Below, in pieces: positions 32,591-42,540 of a stretch of DNA of 64,000 nt (the stretch's first letter is position 1; every line of letters begins with the position of its first letter). This DNA comes from Emiliania huxleyi CCMP1516 (taxonomy: Eukaryota; Haptophyta; Isochrysidales; Noelaerhabdaceae), in NCBI RefSeq assembly GCF_000372725.1, contig NW_005200600.1:980569-1044568 (forward strand). The letters are read 5' to 3'. The position numbers and the translations under genes were made by a program. The notes under the pieces were generated by a model. It was not told the DNA's origin. It was given only the letters and a program-made list of their open reading frames with translations, and did not search any database.

Positions 32591-32844
32591 AGGGCTCAAA
32601 GATAGTATTATAGAGCTGTGGAGAGCTGTGGACTAGTTTGCGCGGCGGTAGAAAAAGGCCGGTGGGCTGACCTCCTGAGCGAGCGCGAGCTGCGTTTTTT
32701 ACTCGAATTCAGCCACTCGCTGCGCGCGTTGCCGTGCCTGGCCCCACACATGAGATTGAGAATATATGCCCGGGTCGCGAGCTCGACTCAGATATCTCGG
32801 CTCTCGCGCCAAAACGACGTATACCTAGATGTAACCGACACAGC

Positions 32845-33618
32845 TCATGAGCTCGGAGAGTACCGCACGACGTGCCGCACGATGGGCAGCAGGTTGTCCG
32901 CGGCGGCGTCGCAAAAGGCGTTGAAGTCCGCCGCCGCGTCGCCGGTCGCGAGGTCGGACAGCGCGCGCAGAGAGAGGTACGGCACAGAGTATGCTCGGCA
33001 GACCTGCGCGACGGCGGCGTTCTCCATCTCGCAGCAGGCGGGATCGCCGAGGTGGCACCAGTGGGTCGCCGCCATCTCGGCCTTCATCGCGGTGTCGCAA
33101 AACTTCGACCCCGACGCGATGCGGCCTTCGCTCAGCGCCGCGCCGGCGGGCGGCGGCGCGCCGCGCGCTACCTTGAGGAGCTCCGGGTCTGCAGGGTAGA
33201 CGTGCGCCCACTCGACGAAGGGCGTCTCGCCCAGCCGCAGTTGGTAGCTCGGGTCCCAAGGGTACTTGAACGCGCGGCAGTCCATGTCGTAATTGATCAC
33301 CGAGGCGCCGAGTACGATGTCGCCGATCGACTGGCCGGCGAGGAGCCCGCCCGCCACGCCGGAGAAGACGAGCTTAGTGGCGCCGAACTCGGAGATCATC
33401 GTGGTGGCGGCGGACGCCGCGAACACCATGCCGACGTTGGAGGCGCCAAAGACAACCTCGCACCCCTCCAGCTTCCCTGTCGTGAAGCTAAAGACCTCGC
33501 CGCGCTTGTGCTCGACCTGGTCTGTGACCACCTTGCGGAGGGCGGCGATCTCCGCCGGCATGGCCGCGAGTATGCCGAACCGGGCGACGGGGGCTGCAGT
33601 GGTGCTGGGGAGCGGCAT
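32845..33618 (-). CDS. 5'-methylthioadenosine / S-adenosylhomocysteine nucleosidase family protein
   Basis: This is a single exon of 257 residues. GILAAMPAEIAALRKVV at the N-terminus matches the start of the MTAN fold. It is followed by LEGCEVVFGASNVGMVFAAS, then LVFSGVAGGLLAGQSIGDIV (the GVAGG-x-GD nucleobase/ribose signature). The C-terminal motif CCEMENAAVAQVCRAYSVPY is followed by LSLRALSDLA, giving the E-M-E ribose-contact and S-D catalytic Asp. These enzymes hydrolyse the N-glycosidic bond of MTA (and often SAH) in methionine salvage. The length matches plant-type MTN proteins. It has no introns, in contrast to its neighbours. A T-rich tail GTCCGTTTTATTATTTATTT sits just upstream (about 33690), so its promoter region abuts a retroposon end. 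Confidence 0.88.
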   Translation of the reverse strand: MPLPSTTAAPVARFGILAAMPAEIAALRKVVTDQVEHKRGEVFSFTTGKLEGCEVVFGASNVGMVFAASAATTMISEFGATKLVFSGVAGGLLAGQSIGDIVLGASVINYDMDCRAFKYPWDPSYQLRLGETPFVEWAHVYPADPELLKVARGAPPPAGAALSEGRIASGSKFCDTAMKAEMAATHWCHLGDPACCEMENAAVAQVCRAYSVPYLSLRALSDLATGDAAADFNAFCDAAADNLLPIVRHVVRYSPSS

Positions 33619-33688
33619 CGAGTGTGTGCGGGCTTCTCTCTCGCCGAAGAAAAGAAATCATCTTTCTTTTTCCAGCGATAGCTTGGGA

Positions 33689-33722
33689 TGTCCGTTTTAT
33701 TATTTATTTATTTGTTTATTGT
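33689..33722 (+). mobile_element. Retroposon 3' tail (solo)
   Basis: TGTCCGTTTTATTATTTATT followed by TATTTGTTTATT matches the 3' end of the other retroposon copies, in plus orientation. It is severely truncated and no flanking duplication was recognised. Confidence 0.6.
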
Positions 33723-34365
33723 ACCCGCGTCGTGCGCTCGTGCGTTGAGAGTGTGATCTCCAAAGTGTGTGAGGGCGAGATCTATGGCGAGATGTCAGAT
33801 GAGACGAGTCACAGACTCACACGGTCAGGAGAGTTTTTACGAGAGAACGCGGATACAGACACAAGAAGACAAGACGCACTCTCTCACGTTACAAGGGACA
33901 ATCTGCAACAGTGCACAGTGTGGAGTTCAGGCCTGGGCCCGAGCCCCTAGGGCGACAAGACATGCGCAGAGGGCGGTGAAGCGCGGTGGGGGGGCGAAGT
34001 CGAAGACGAAGAGAATGAGGCTGAGAGAAACTCCGCAGAGCCCGAAGAGGGTTGGCACGAGCTAACTACCCCTGAAGTGGGGCAGTGAATGATGGCCTGC
34101 TGAGCCGAGTTATGGCGATGGCCCGCCAAATGGTGAGGAAGTGAAGGTTGGGTTGATCCGTCGGGACAGTGCTGCACCGACCCCAAGGGGTCGGTAACTA
34201 TGCGGAGGTGCCTCACGGCAGGCCACCATCTAGGCCACCATTGCCGTTGCCTCCTCCTTCTTCTCCTCCTCCTCAGGGCTGCAGCCCTTCGAGTTCGCCG
34301 GCGAACTGGCGAACTGGTTCGTGAACTGGTTCGGTGAACTCGTGGTTCGTTCGTGGTTCGTTCGG
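33723..34365. other. Intergenic, nothing recognised
   Basis: This spacer carries GAACTGGTTCG / GTGGTTCGTTCG short repeats at 34300-34360 next to the following TIR element. No gene is evident. Confidence 0.35.
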
Positions 34366-35182
34366 AGGGCTGGTGGATTAACGTTAACACGGTGTTGACA
34401 CGTTAACGGTTAACACCACAGCCGTAGAGGTGTTAAAACGTGTTAACACCGCCCCTCGGGAGGTGTTGACCCGCCGTCTAGCATATTCACTTCACACCCG
34501 CAGCTGCGATTGCGAAGTCGGCAATCGCTGCATCCACATCCTCCTCTTCCGCCTTTCGGTACTTCTTGAGCGCATTCTTCAGCGGCGTCTTGCCACAGTT
34601 CTCGTACAGCTCCTCGAGCTCCACCCAGCGCGTGTCGATGAATCCAGCGTCATTGCTGTCCTCTTTGAAGGTGCCTCGCGTGAGGTAGCACACGGCCTTG
34701 TCGGCAGCAGCCAGCCTGTTGCGCCGCTTCTTTGCGATGAGTTGCTCGGGCTCGCAGAAGCGCATGCCGAGCACCGCATCAATCTTGAAGCAGAATGTCG
34801 GCACGACCGCATCGTCCGCACCGCCACCTGCCAGCCGCGCCTGCCGCTGCGCCGCAGCCGCTTTCTGGCACTTGTAGCGGCAGCACATGGTGCGGTGCGC
34901 GTACTTGAGCAGATGGTGCGCGCTGCAGTTGGCGCAGTGGCCCTGGGAGTAGGGCGCGCGCGGCATTGACGCGGACCCAGGTATTTCTCGGGTATACCCG
35001 GTTTTTTGCAGGTATACCCGGGTTTTACCCGGAGCGTGTGTCAACACCGTGTTAACGGCTGTGTTAACGCTTGTTTTGGGACTGCCGTTCAACTGTGTTA
35101 ACACCGACCTCTGCGCCAAGTGTTGGCACGATCTGTAGTCAGAGCTGCCCCTGAGGTGTGTTAATGTTAATCCACCAGCCCT
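34366..35182 (-). mobile_element. 817-bp TIR element with internal Cys/His ORF
   Basis: The terminal inverted repeats are 25 bp, with one mismatch. The left end starts AGGGCTGGTGGATTAACG and the right end is the complement. Inside each end are multiple GTGTTAAC / GTTAACAC motifs (34385-34455 and 35038-35110), resembling subterminal transposase-binding clusters. One ORF (34487-34966) fills the middle. No target duplication was recognised. Confidence 0.75.
34487..34966 (-). CDS. Cys/His-rich protein of the TIR element, unknown family
   Basis: The start is at MPRAPYSQGHCANC. About 159 residues follow, the first 35 containing CANCSAHHLLKYAHRTMCCR and YKC, a plausible zinc-binding cluster. Then come an Ala/Gln-rich linker, FCFKIDAVLGMRFCEPEQLI, and CYLTRGTFKEDSNDAGFIDT leading to RWVELEELYENC. 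The C-terminus is charged and helical (KNALKKYRKAEEEDVDAAIA). The zinc-like module followed by an acidic, helical C-terminus would fit a DNA-binding accessory protein. No DDE/DDD or other catalytic signature was recognised. No homologue is known to me; the coding frame is supported by lack of stops and by being the only sizeable frame in the element. Confidence 0.55.
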   Translation of the reverse strand: MPRAPYSQGHCANCSAHHLLKYAHRTMCCRYKCQKAAAAQRQARLAGGGADDAVVPTFCFKIDAVLGMRFCEPEQLIAKKRRNRLAAADKAVCYLTRGTFKEDSNDAGFIDTRWVELEELYENCGKTPLKNALKKYRKAEEEDVDAAIADFAIAAAGVK

Positions 35183-35674
35183 GCGAGCTCCTCCTCCAGC
35201 CCTCCACCGGCCCCGCCCCGCCCATGGTGCCTGCCTTGTCAGCCGAGGGGAGGTGCCACTGAGGTGTGGCTGGGGGCGCCGCCGCGGTGCCCGCCGGTGC
35301 CCGTGAGGTGCACCAGCCTTGGGAGCCCGCGGGGCCAGCCGCCGCCAGCGCGCTGCCGCCACGCCGCCAGCCTCTGCCTGCAGCCACGCGCCCACGCCCG
35401 CGCGTGCGCCGCCTGCGCCACCTTCTTGTCCACCTCTGCTTCTGCCCGCACAGGGGCAGCTGTGCTCTGCCGCGCGGGTTTACGAGACGAGCGCGGTGTC
35501 CCACCGGTGAGGTCTCGAGGTTTGGGTCGGGAGCTGGAAGGAACTTACAACTTTATTGCCAGAATTTTCGCGCTTTCGGCGTTCTTCATGATTGTTCTCA
35601 TCCTATCGCTTTCACGCTTTGCGGCGACTCGTGAAACCGACAAACGCCGATACGGTCGTGCCGCTACTAGGCTC
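35183..35674. other. Intergenic, nothing recognised
   Basis: This GCC-rich spacer has several overlapping open frames due to composition. No gene is supported. Confidence 0.35.
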
Positions 35675-36223
35675 TCAGCTGGAGCGAGAGGGCGTAAAGC
35701 CGATGATTTGCGCGGTCGGCGGCTCGTCGGCCACGACTGCTGGCCAGGAGCCTGGGCCAAAGTCGAGCACGCTCACCGACGAGTCGGGCACGCATGCGGC
35801 CTCCTCCGAGCCCAGTGCCTCCGCGAGAATCTCGTGCAGCCCTCGCTCGTCGCTCACAATCACGCTAGCCGAGCCGTCCCGCGTCCCGCGAATCACAAAG
35901 TCTCTCACCGCGAGGGCCTCCTCCCGCGCCGCCGCCTCGCCTGCCAAGCCCTGTGATGTCTCCACGCCGAGCCCGCCGATGACCGTCGGCGAGAGCCGCG
36001 CGGCAAGATGCTCGGCGCCGCCAAGCGACGCTGGCGTGGGCGACGCCAGGACGAAGCGCACGTCGGCGCCAAAGTGCTCCGCCAGCGCGTCGGCGGTCTC
36101 GGTGGCGGCCACAGTGGCAGCGGGCCGGAGTAAGATTAGCCGCCGAGCGCTGTGGTGGACCGCCGGGACGCCGGATGGGTCGGCGTGCAGAGCGAGCTGC
36201 GCGAGAGCCGCGCTGATCAGCAT
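35675..36223 (-). CDS. Histidine-phosphatase-like protein, apparently inactive
   Basis: This is a single frame of 182 residues. It starts MLISAALAQLALHADPSGVP. The segment RRLILLRPAATVAATETADA is laid out like the LxLLRHGxT motif of SixA/phosphoglycerate-mutase-type phosphatases, but the catalytic His is replaced by Pro. The next segment, RFVLASPTPASLGGAEHLAA, resembles the S-x-x-x-R-x-x-x-T motif without the Arg. ASVIVSDERGLHEILAEAL corresponds to the GHxP…E region, with GHE replaced by SDE. It could be a pseudoenzyme or the family call could be wrong. Identification is low confidence. An upstream exon is possible but was not located. Confidence 0.4.
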   Translation of the reverse strand: MLISAALAQLALHADPSGVPAVHHSARRLILLRPAATVAATETADALAEHFGADVRFVLASPTPASLGGAEHLAARLSPTVIGGLGVETSQGLAGEAAAREEALAVRDFVIRGTRDGSASVIVSDERGLHEILAEALGSEEAACVPDSSVSVLDFGPGSWPAVVADEPPTAQIIGFTPSRSS

Positions 36224-36299
36224 ACGTGTGTAGGGATCCCTGCGTACATGGGGCGGCGCGCGCTAGGGACAAAAAGAGACTCGAATTCCACCAGGGACA

Positions 36300-36372
36300 T
36301 CCTTAAAATCCCTTGTGGCGGCGTGCCGTCCTCCCATCCCTCCCTTGGCCTATATGTTTTCTTTCTGACCAA
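36300..36372 (-). repeat. Dispersed repeat B, copy 1
   Basis: The complement of this segment contains CCAAGGGAGGGATGGGAGGA, then CGGCACGCCGCCAC, then AGGGATTTTAAGGA. The same order is found at about 46115-46195. Each copy is preceded by AGAAAGAAAAC. Confidence 0.8.
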
Positions 36373-38549
36373 GGGACATTGTCGGTGTAAACACACCGGC
36401 CAGGAGCGGGAGCGCCAGAGAGAAGGCAAAAGGCATGACAAGCAAAGACTCTCTCTAACGCCGCGGTCAAAAGAGACCGACGGACCTTGAATTTCGGCGG
36501 ACGCCGAAATTCACACAAGCTGATCGAGCCCAGCGTGCCCGCGGCCGCCTCCCGCGCAGCACCGCCGCTGGGGACGACACGCTGCGGAATCGGATCGAGC
36601 CCATGCACGGGCAAAGAAGGACGCTGCAGAAGCGGTTGGAGAGGCAGCCGGCGTCTGCCGTCACAACGAGTCCCAGCGCTGGTTGGACATGCGCGTCGGC
36701 TCGCCCGAGGACTGCTGTCGCGACCCTCCCGTCGTGACGCAGCCTCCGACGAGCTCTGCAACCGAGGAGAGTGAGGGTGCGCCTCCCCTCACTGCTGGCC
36801 TGGCTGCGCACCGCCCCACAAAGCACCCCCTCGAGCATCTCTACAAGTACAAGTACAAGGGCGACCTTCTCCAAGTCGTCAACACGCTCGGCGGCTCCGG
36901 CAAGACTTTAGCCTTGGCCACCCTCCTTGCGGAGCAGGAGGAGATCCGCTCTCGGTCGGCAACGTGGCAGCTAGTCGAGAGACTCGGTAGTTGTGACCCC
37001 CCTCTGTGCTCTGAGTGAGGACAGGAGAGAGAGAGCTTTTGTGGTGTTGGTGTACGCAATATCGGGCGGTGGAGTGGCGCGGCGGCGGGCGGCGCGAGGC
37101 GGCGGCGCGGCGAGGCAGCGGGCGACGCAGGGCGGGGCGGCGCGGCGGCGGTGGGGTAATTAATTATTTGTTAATTAATTATTACTTAATAATCATCGGG
37201 CGGCGGCGCGGCGCGGCGGCGGGCGGGGCGGAGCGGGGCGGCGCGACCATCTGTCCTGACGGGGGAAACCTTTGATGCAGAACAATGGTCGTGCCGCCCT
37301 CGACTCAAGGGGCTGCCTTCCATCCGCCGCTGCTCAGGCCGGGGGAGGGGGGGAGACCTCCTGTCCCTCGCGGAACGGGAGCAGGCCCCTCCTTGCCCGG
37401 TCTGCGAAGCAGGGCGGTGGTCGTGCCATCTTCGCTTCACAAAGACCACGCCGCAATCGTCGCCGGCGCGCGACGCGTTCCCGTAGGCCGGACTGTCCTG
37501 GTCGAGAGTGTGTGCCGCCAAGGCGGGGCTACTCGAGGACAGTGCCGACGGGACGCGGCTCGAGAGACGACTCCCGCGAAGGCACGGCTGGCATCCGTGG
37601 CGTGGGGCTCGTCTTCGAAAAGTCGGGCATGGCTCTACCCGCAACTTTCTCGCTAACACGCGCGCACTGCCGAGCCTGCGGTGGGCGCGCTGAGGCCGCA
37701 CGTCTACCTCCGTCATAGTGCCACGACGTGCGGCCTAGAATTAGCACACGCGCTTCTGCTCGCATACACTCATACAATGAATTGTCATCACCCGTGAGTG
37801 CGAGATAGGGCTAGCAGTAGGCAGCTAGCCTGTGAAGAGAGCGTCCATAGACACCTCACATGACCCCACACACGGTCTCGACCGTGCCTCGCCGGCCGGA
37901 GAGATTGCTGGAGGTAGAGCAAGCCTGCTCTAGCCTCGCATGTCACTTCCTGTTGTCTGTTGTTTGTTGTGCCCTTGTTTGTTCTCTTGGCACCTTGGAG
38001 TGCTGGGGGGGGCAACAGGGAGGATGTGGCCTTGAGTTATGTGTACGCCTACTCAAGGTGTGTGGCAGCCCGCTGGCTGTGTGTCTTGTGAGCCTGTTTG
38101 TGTCTGTGTGTCGCTCGTGCGTGTCGTCATCATCTGTCTAGCGTCCACCCATACCGCGTTGGTGTCCAGTCCGAGCCTGGCTGTTCTTCACCTTTCTACC
38201 TACCTACCTACGCAATAACGGGACAGGGTAGTCGTTCTCTCTAGCTCCCCTTCTAGCTCTTAGCATGAGCTGCGCCCTGTGTCCGACCCCTTTTGCGCAG
38301 CAACACCTTAAACTTTTAGGCCCTCCAAATTCGGGTCGGAGCGTAGGTAGCGGAGTGGGCCCCGAGTTTGAAAAGGGCGACGGACGCTTGCGTCCTAGCC
38401 TCCAACAACGCCTCCCCGGCGCAGAGGGGCCCCCGGAGGGATGCTCAACCGCTCCACGCCACGCCGCTTGCGGCGGTCCTCCTCTTCCCAGCTCCGCTGA
38501 GCCTGAGGGCCCGTGCTAATTATTTTTCTCCCGCGAAAGGCATTCGCTC
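36373..38549. other. Intergenic region, no confident gene
   Basis: It includes (GGCGGC)n runs and an AT-rich island TAATTAATTATTTGTTAATT at about 37156. A frame at 36683-37018 contains GGSGKTLALATLL, a P-loop-like string, but it has no further ATPase motif and is not supported. Confidence 0.4.
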
Positions 38550-38780
38550 CAGGGTTCCGGCTCCTACCCGGATAGGGGGTCCTGTTGGGACTGACTCGCG
38601 CCAAAACGCCCTACCTACCTACCTATCCCCAGGCCGCGCAGCGAAGCGAAAAAAGATGAAAATGGGTGGTACGTACCTATTGCAGGGCCCTTTTGGGCCA
38701 AACAAGACCAACCTACCTACCTATCTGGGAGGGGCCAGCCACGGCAGACCCCCTATCCGGGTAGGAGAAGGAACCCAGGG
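38550..38780 (-). mobile_element. MITE-like inverted-repeat element, copy 2
   Basis: The same about 230 bp element as 16262-16492, with the interior reversed. It begins CAGGGTTCCGGCTCCTACCC and ends TATCCGGGTAGGAGAAGGAA. The termini remain complementary over about 25-30 bp. It is followed by a 14-base C-run at about 38792. Confidence 0.85.
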
Positions 38781-39390
38781 CGACCGGGCGCCCCCCCCCC
38801 CCCCCCTCCGACCACACTGCCTCCCTACAGGTCCTGGCTTCGGTTTCGCAACAGCTTCGTTTTCACAACACGGCCGCCTCGCGACGCCGCGCCGTCGTGC
38901 AGATCGTGCCCGAGCCGTCCACAAGGCCGCCGGCACATTTGCCAATGTGTGCCCGGAGCGCAGGGAGTCGATGGGTGCCGCAGTCCAAGCGATCACTGCA
39001 CTGCAGTGCTCGCTCGCACTGCGGCGCTGCGCCACGGCGGCGAAGCATGTCTGGACTTCAAGGACAGTGCTTCTCCGCTGCTCGAGGCTTGCGGCAAGGT
39101 CCAGGCCGACCACACGGAGCACCCGAGGCAGCTGGCGTGGCCTCACTCATGACCTGTGCTACCCGTCGGCGGGGCCAGCTGCGGTTTCACAACGCGCCTC
39201 ATTTTTGGCACCCTCCTGCTAGCCGCGCATGAGTAGGGAGACCGTGTGTGGTGTCTTCGCGGCCTAGAGCACCCTCTTGGCAGTCTATATTCCGGATTTT
39301 AGCCCTCCTGTCGCATCTGGTGAGCCGTACCATAGCGAGGACCAAACGCGTTGTGAAACCAAAGCCGGGACCTGTACTATCATTTAACAA
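38781..39390. other. Intergenic, nothing recognised
   Basis: This spacer upstream of the CCCH/WD40 gene contains no confident feature. The GGTTTCGCAACA / GGTTTCACAACG strings near 38841 and 39182 are weakly similar. Confidence 0.35.
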
Positions 39391-42300
39391 ATGGCCTGGC
39401 GCCAGGAGCACGGCAAGCCCGGCCACGCTGCTCCGCTCGACGGCGAGAAGGACCTGTCGTGGAAGCCCGGCGGCGGCGGGCAGGCGGCAAAGGAGCGGGC
39501 AAAGGAGATGCGCAAGTATGCCGAGCAGCGCGCCTTGCAGAAGGAGTCGGAGCGGGAGGCTAGGCGGAGTGAGAAGGCTGCGGCGGAGCGCCAGCTCAAG
39601 GAGATCAAGGCGGCCGTGACGTCGCTCGACATCAGCGCAGAGGACGTGCGGCCGATCTGCAGGTTTTTCGAGCTCGGCAAGTGCAATAAGGGCGCCAAGT
39701 GCAAGTTCCGCCACGAGGCGGCCGCCGCGGCCCCGGAGGGCGGCGCGGACGCCCCCGCCACCGCCTTCGACGTGGTTGCCGAGATGCCTGCCGACGCGTG
39801 GCTGCAAGTCCTCTCGCGGCTCGGCGTCGGAGGCCCGCTCGCTGGCAGCCACTACACTAACAACCCAGACCCTCACCAACCCTTGTCGGCCCTGACTAGG
39901 AGCGTGCTCGCTGGCTGCAGTCTGCTCTTCACTCGCCGCCATCGTCGGCACGCCGGGCGTGTGGGAGGAGAAGCGCGCGAACGTCTTCGGCGGCGGCGCC
40001 GAGAAGAGGGGCGGCGAGGAGAGGGGCGGCGAGGGCGGCGAGGCGGCGGCGAGGCGCGAGTGTTGCGTGAGCGAGGCCTCCACGGCTGGGAGGGGAGATG
40101 CCGCGAGGTTGCTCGAGATGACCCGAGATTGCGAGCCTAGGCCTCTCTCCACGGCTGGGCGCGCGCCTCTCTCGAGCCGCCGTCCGAGCTGCCGCTGGGC
40201 GAGCTGACGTCCGCCGCGATCGCAGGCTCGCGCGGGGCAATCTCGGGCCATCTATGGTCCATCCCAGGCCACCTCGGTCCATCTCCCTCAGGCTCGCTCG
40301 GCCTGTCGACGCACCGCGGCAAGATGGTGCGGCTCTGGGAGGCGAAGAGCGGCCGCCGCCTCGGCGCGATGGCGCTCAAGGAGAAGCCGCTCGTCTGGTC
40401 GAGCGGCTGTGATCCGTGACTGTGGTTGTCAACGAGCATTCATGAATGGCAGGAGCAGCCATTCGGCTGCGACGTCGGGGTCGTCGGCGTGCGCAAGGGC
40501 GCGTGCGACGTGGCTGGTTGTCGGACGGTCGCTGCCGTCGGCGACGTCGACGGCCGGCTGTGCTTGCTCTTCCTGGAGGAGGCGAGACCAGCCGAGATGA
40601 CCCGGAGATTGCACCGAGATTAGGCCGGCTGTACCTGCTCGATCTGGAGGAGCCGCTCGAGAGCCGGACACAGCGCGGCCCCTTCTCTCCGCGGGGAGGT
40701 GGGCTCGCCGCAGCTGTCACTGGTCGCTTGGGGTCCGTCACCTGCGATGAGCACTAGGCGACCCCGCCGGCGGACTGGAGCCGAGGGAGGTGATGTGCAG
40801 CGTGGTGCTGCTGCAGGGGACAGGCAGGGCGGGGGCACGGCGCGGGGGCGGGGGCGGGGGCGGAGGCGGAGGCGGCGCCGCCGGTGATGCGGTGGCGGCG
40901 GAGGATGCGGAGGCGGCGGATGAGGCGGAGGAGGGGGGCGGGGAGGACGATGGCGACGGCGAGCGAGAGGGAGGAGGAGGCCGCTACACGCCGCTCGCGG
41001 AGCCTGTGGTCATCGCGAGTGCGTATCGAGACGGTCCGGCCGCGGTGAGCAGCAGCCCGTTCCTGTGCGAAGTGCCTAAGGTGGTCGGTGATGGTTCGTA
41101 GGCCTGATCACGGTGAGCAGCGCGAGCCTCGATGGCTGGCGCTCCGCCGACGCACCGCCCGGCGCGCGGACAGCGCATGAGAGCTGGCGCGGCGCTCTCT
41201 CGTTCGACGTGGCGGAGGGCGCGCTCAGTTTCGGCGGGCGAGACGAGCTGCCGGAGCAGGGCGGTTTGGGCCGCCTCTGGCAGTCGGGGCGGCTGCCTCT
41301 AGTCTCGCTCGCGGATGGAGGCGTGCAGCGCGGGGCGAGCGCGCTGTACGCGGGCTGGAACTTGCTGGGCGTCGCCATCGACGTGGGGGTTCGGGGGCGG
41401 CAGCGGCGGGCGCCGAGATTGGCCGAGCTCATTCGAGACTGCCCGAGGTAGGTGGAGACGGGGCAGCAGCGGTGGGCGTCGAGCCCTACCGCCGAGAGCG
41501 CCGAACTCGACGTGTTTGCTGTCGGCGAGACCGGCGAGGAGCCGCCGCCGTGTGTCGCCGGCACGCCCTCGCGTGAACTAGGGGTGGGAGGACCCGGCCC
41601 CTTCCCTGATCCTTCTCGGAACCATGCCTTAGGCGCTCGTCTCGCGTGCTACTCGCCAGGGTGGGGCTTGCTCGCGCTCGCATGCCGGCGCACAGCGGCT
41701 CTGCGGGAGCCGCGCTGCGGGTTGAGATGGATTGATCCGCTCGTTCAACGACTCAGGCGGACGGTGGCACTGTGGGACCCTCGCTGCTCGTCGCCCGGGC
41801 CCGTCGCGTCCGCAACGGCGCCAGCGGACGGGGCTGGCCACGCCCCGTTTCTTGCGCCGGACGGCGGCCGCGCATTTCGCCGCCAGCCATGTCCGTGGCA
41901 AGTCCGAGACACGTCCGTGACAGTCCCGCAGGCGGCTGCGTCCACATCGACGCCGGCGTCGACGGCCACTGGAGCGGCCACCTCCTTCATCTGCCCCCCG
42001 GCCCAGACGAGGCCATCCATCTGTACGACATCCGCCGGCCCGCCCGCCCACCCGCCGACCAACCACACCTGTCAACATGCCCACCAGCACCAGCACTGAT
42101 TAGGCTCGGCCGTCCGGCCGCGGAGCGGCGCGAGCGGCGGCGGTCGCCGCTACCTCTGGTGGCGAGCATCTCCGTCGCGCGCCGACACGCCGGAGCTTGC
42201 TTCGCCGCGGGCGCGGACGGCCTCGTCGCGGCGGCGGCCGCCGGGCACGACAAGAAGGCGGGTGCGAGTGTGCGGTGGGCGACGGCGCGGCTGCATCTCA

Positions 42301-42467
42301 GGCGCCGCACGGAGGCTGGCGGCGGCGACGAGGCGGCGGAGGAGGCGGCGGCGAGGGCGGCGAAGGCGAAGGCGAAGGAGGAGGCGGCGAAGAAGAAGAA
42401 GAAGCGGGTCGTCACCAAGGGCGGCGGCATGAAGATGAAGCAGGGAAGCTCGGGTCGGACGGGCTAA
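39391..42467 (+). CDS. CCCH zinc-finger / F-box / WD40 protein, multi-exon
   Basis: The start is MAWRQEHGKPGHAAPLDGEK. A charged helical stretch is followed by the CCCH finger RPICRFFELGKCNKGAKCKF with RH, giving C-x8-C-x5-C-x3-H-like spacing near residues 93-113. An F-box-like segment follows: MPADAWLQVLSRLGVGGACS joined to LAAVCSSLAAIVGTPGVWEE. The rest is a WD40-type propeller with strands such as KMVRLWEAKSG, VAAVGDVDGRLYLLDLEEPL, GLITVSSASLDGW and LGVAIDVETGQQRWASSPTA. A C-terminal Lys-rich tail (AKKKKKRVVTKGG) ends SSGRTG. F-box/WD40 proteins are SCF ubiquitin-ligase substrate receptors; the CCCH finger suggests RNA binding. Introns 39833-39899, 40076-40140, 40226-40291 and 40553-40623 have GC donors; 41383-41451 has GT. 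Others remain unresolved. Confidence 0.75.
39833..39899 (+). mobile_element. Introner-like GC-AG intron
   Basis: This 67 bp intron joins SRLGVG to GACSLAAVCSSLAA within the F-box. Both ends carry GCTCGCTGGC(A/T)GC, at 39836-39848 in the intron and just inside the next exon. Confidence 0.8.
40553..40623 (+). mobile_element. Introner-like GC-AG intron, CGAGATGACC family, ~30-nt duplication
   Basis: This 71 bp intron joins GDVDG to RLYLLDLEEPL. The intron start GCCGGCTGTGCTTGCTCTTC continues as CTGGAGGAG. The exon start GCCGGCTGTACCTGCTCGAT continues as CTGGAGGAG. The remaining interior is CCAGCCGAGATGACCCGGAG-type sequence also seen at 40110, 48060 and 50730. Confidence 0.9.
41383..41451 (+). 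mobile_element. Introner-like GT-AG intron with ~32-nt duplicated ends
   Basis: This 69 bp intron joins GVAID to VETGQQRWASS. The intron start GTGGGGGTTCGGGGGCGGCA continues to GCGGCGGGCGCCGAG. The exon start GTGGAGACGGGGCAGCAGCG continues to GTGGGCGTCGAG. The interior, ATTGGCCGAGCTCATTCGAG, belongs to the CGAGAT family. Confidence 0.85.
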
Positions 42468-42540
42468 GTCTCGTCGACACCTCCCAACCCTAGTCCCAAC
42501 CGCGCCAACGCTTTTAGAGCGAGTGCCGCCCTCTTTGATT

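Noticed and set aside
36683..37018. GGSGKTLALATLL P-loop-like frame
   Set aside because: Short, no Walker B or sensor motif, and flanked by low-complexity DNA. A chance P-loop is likely.
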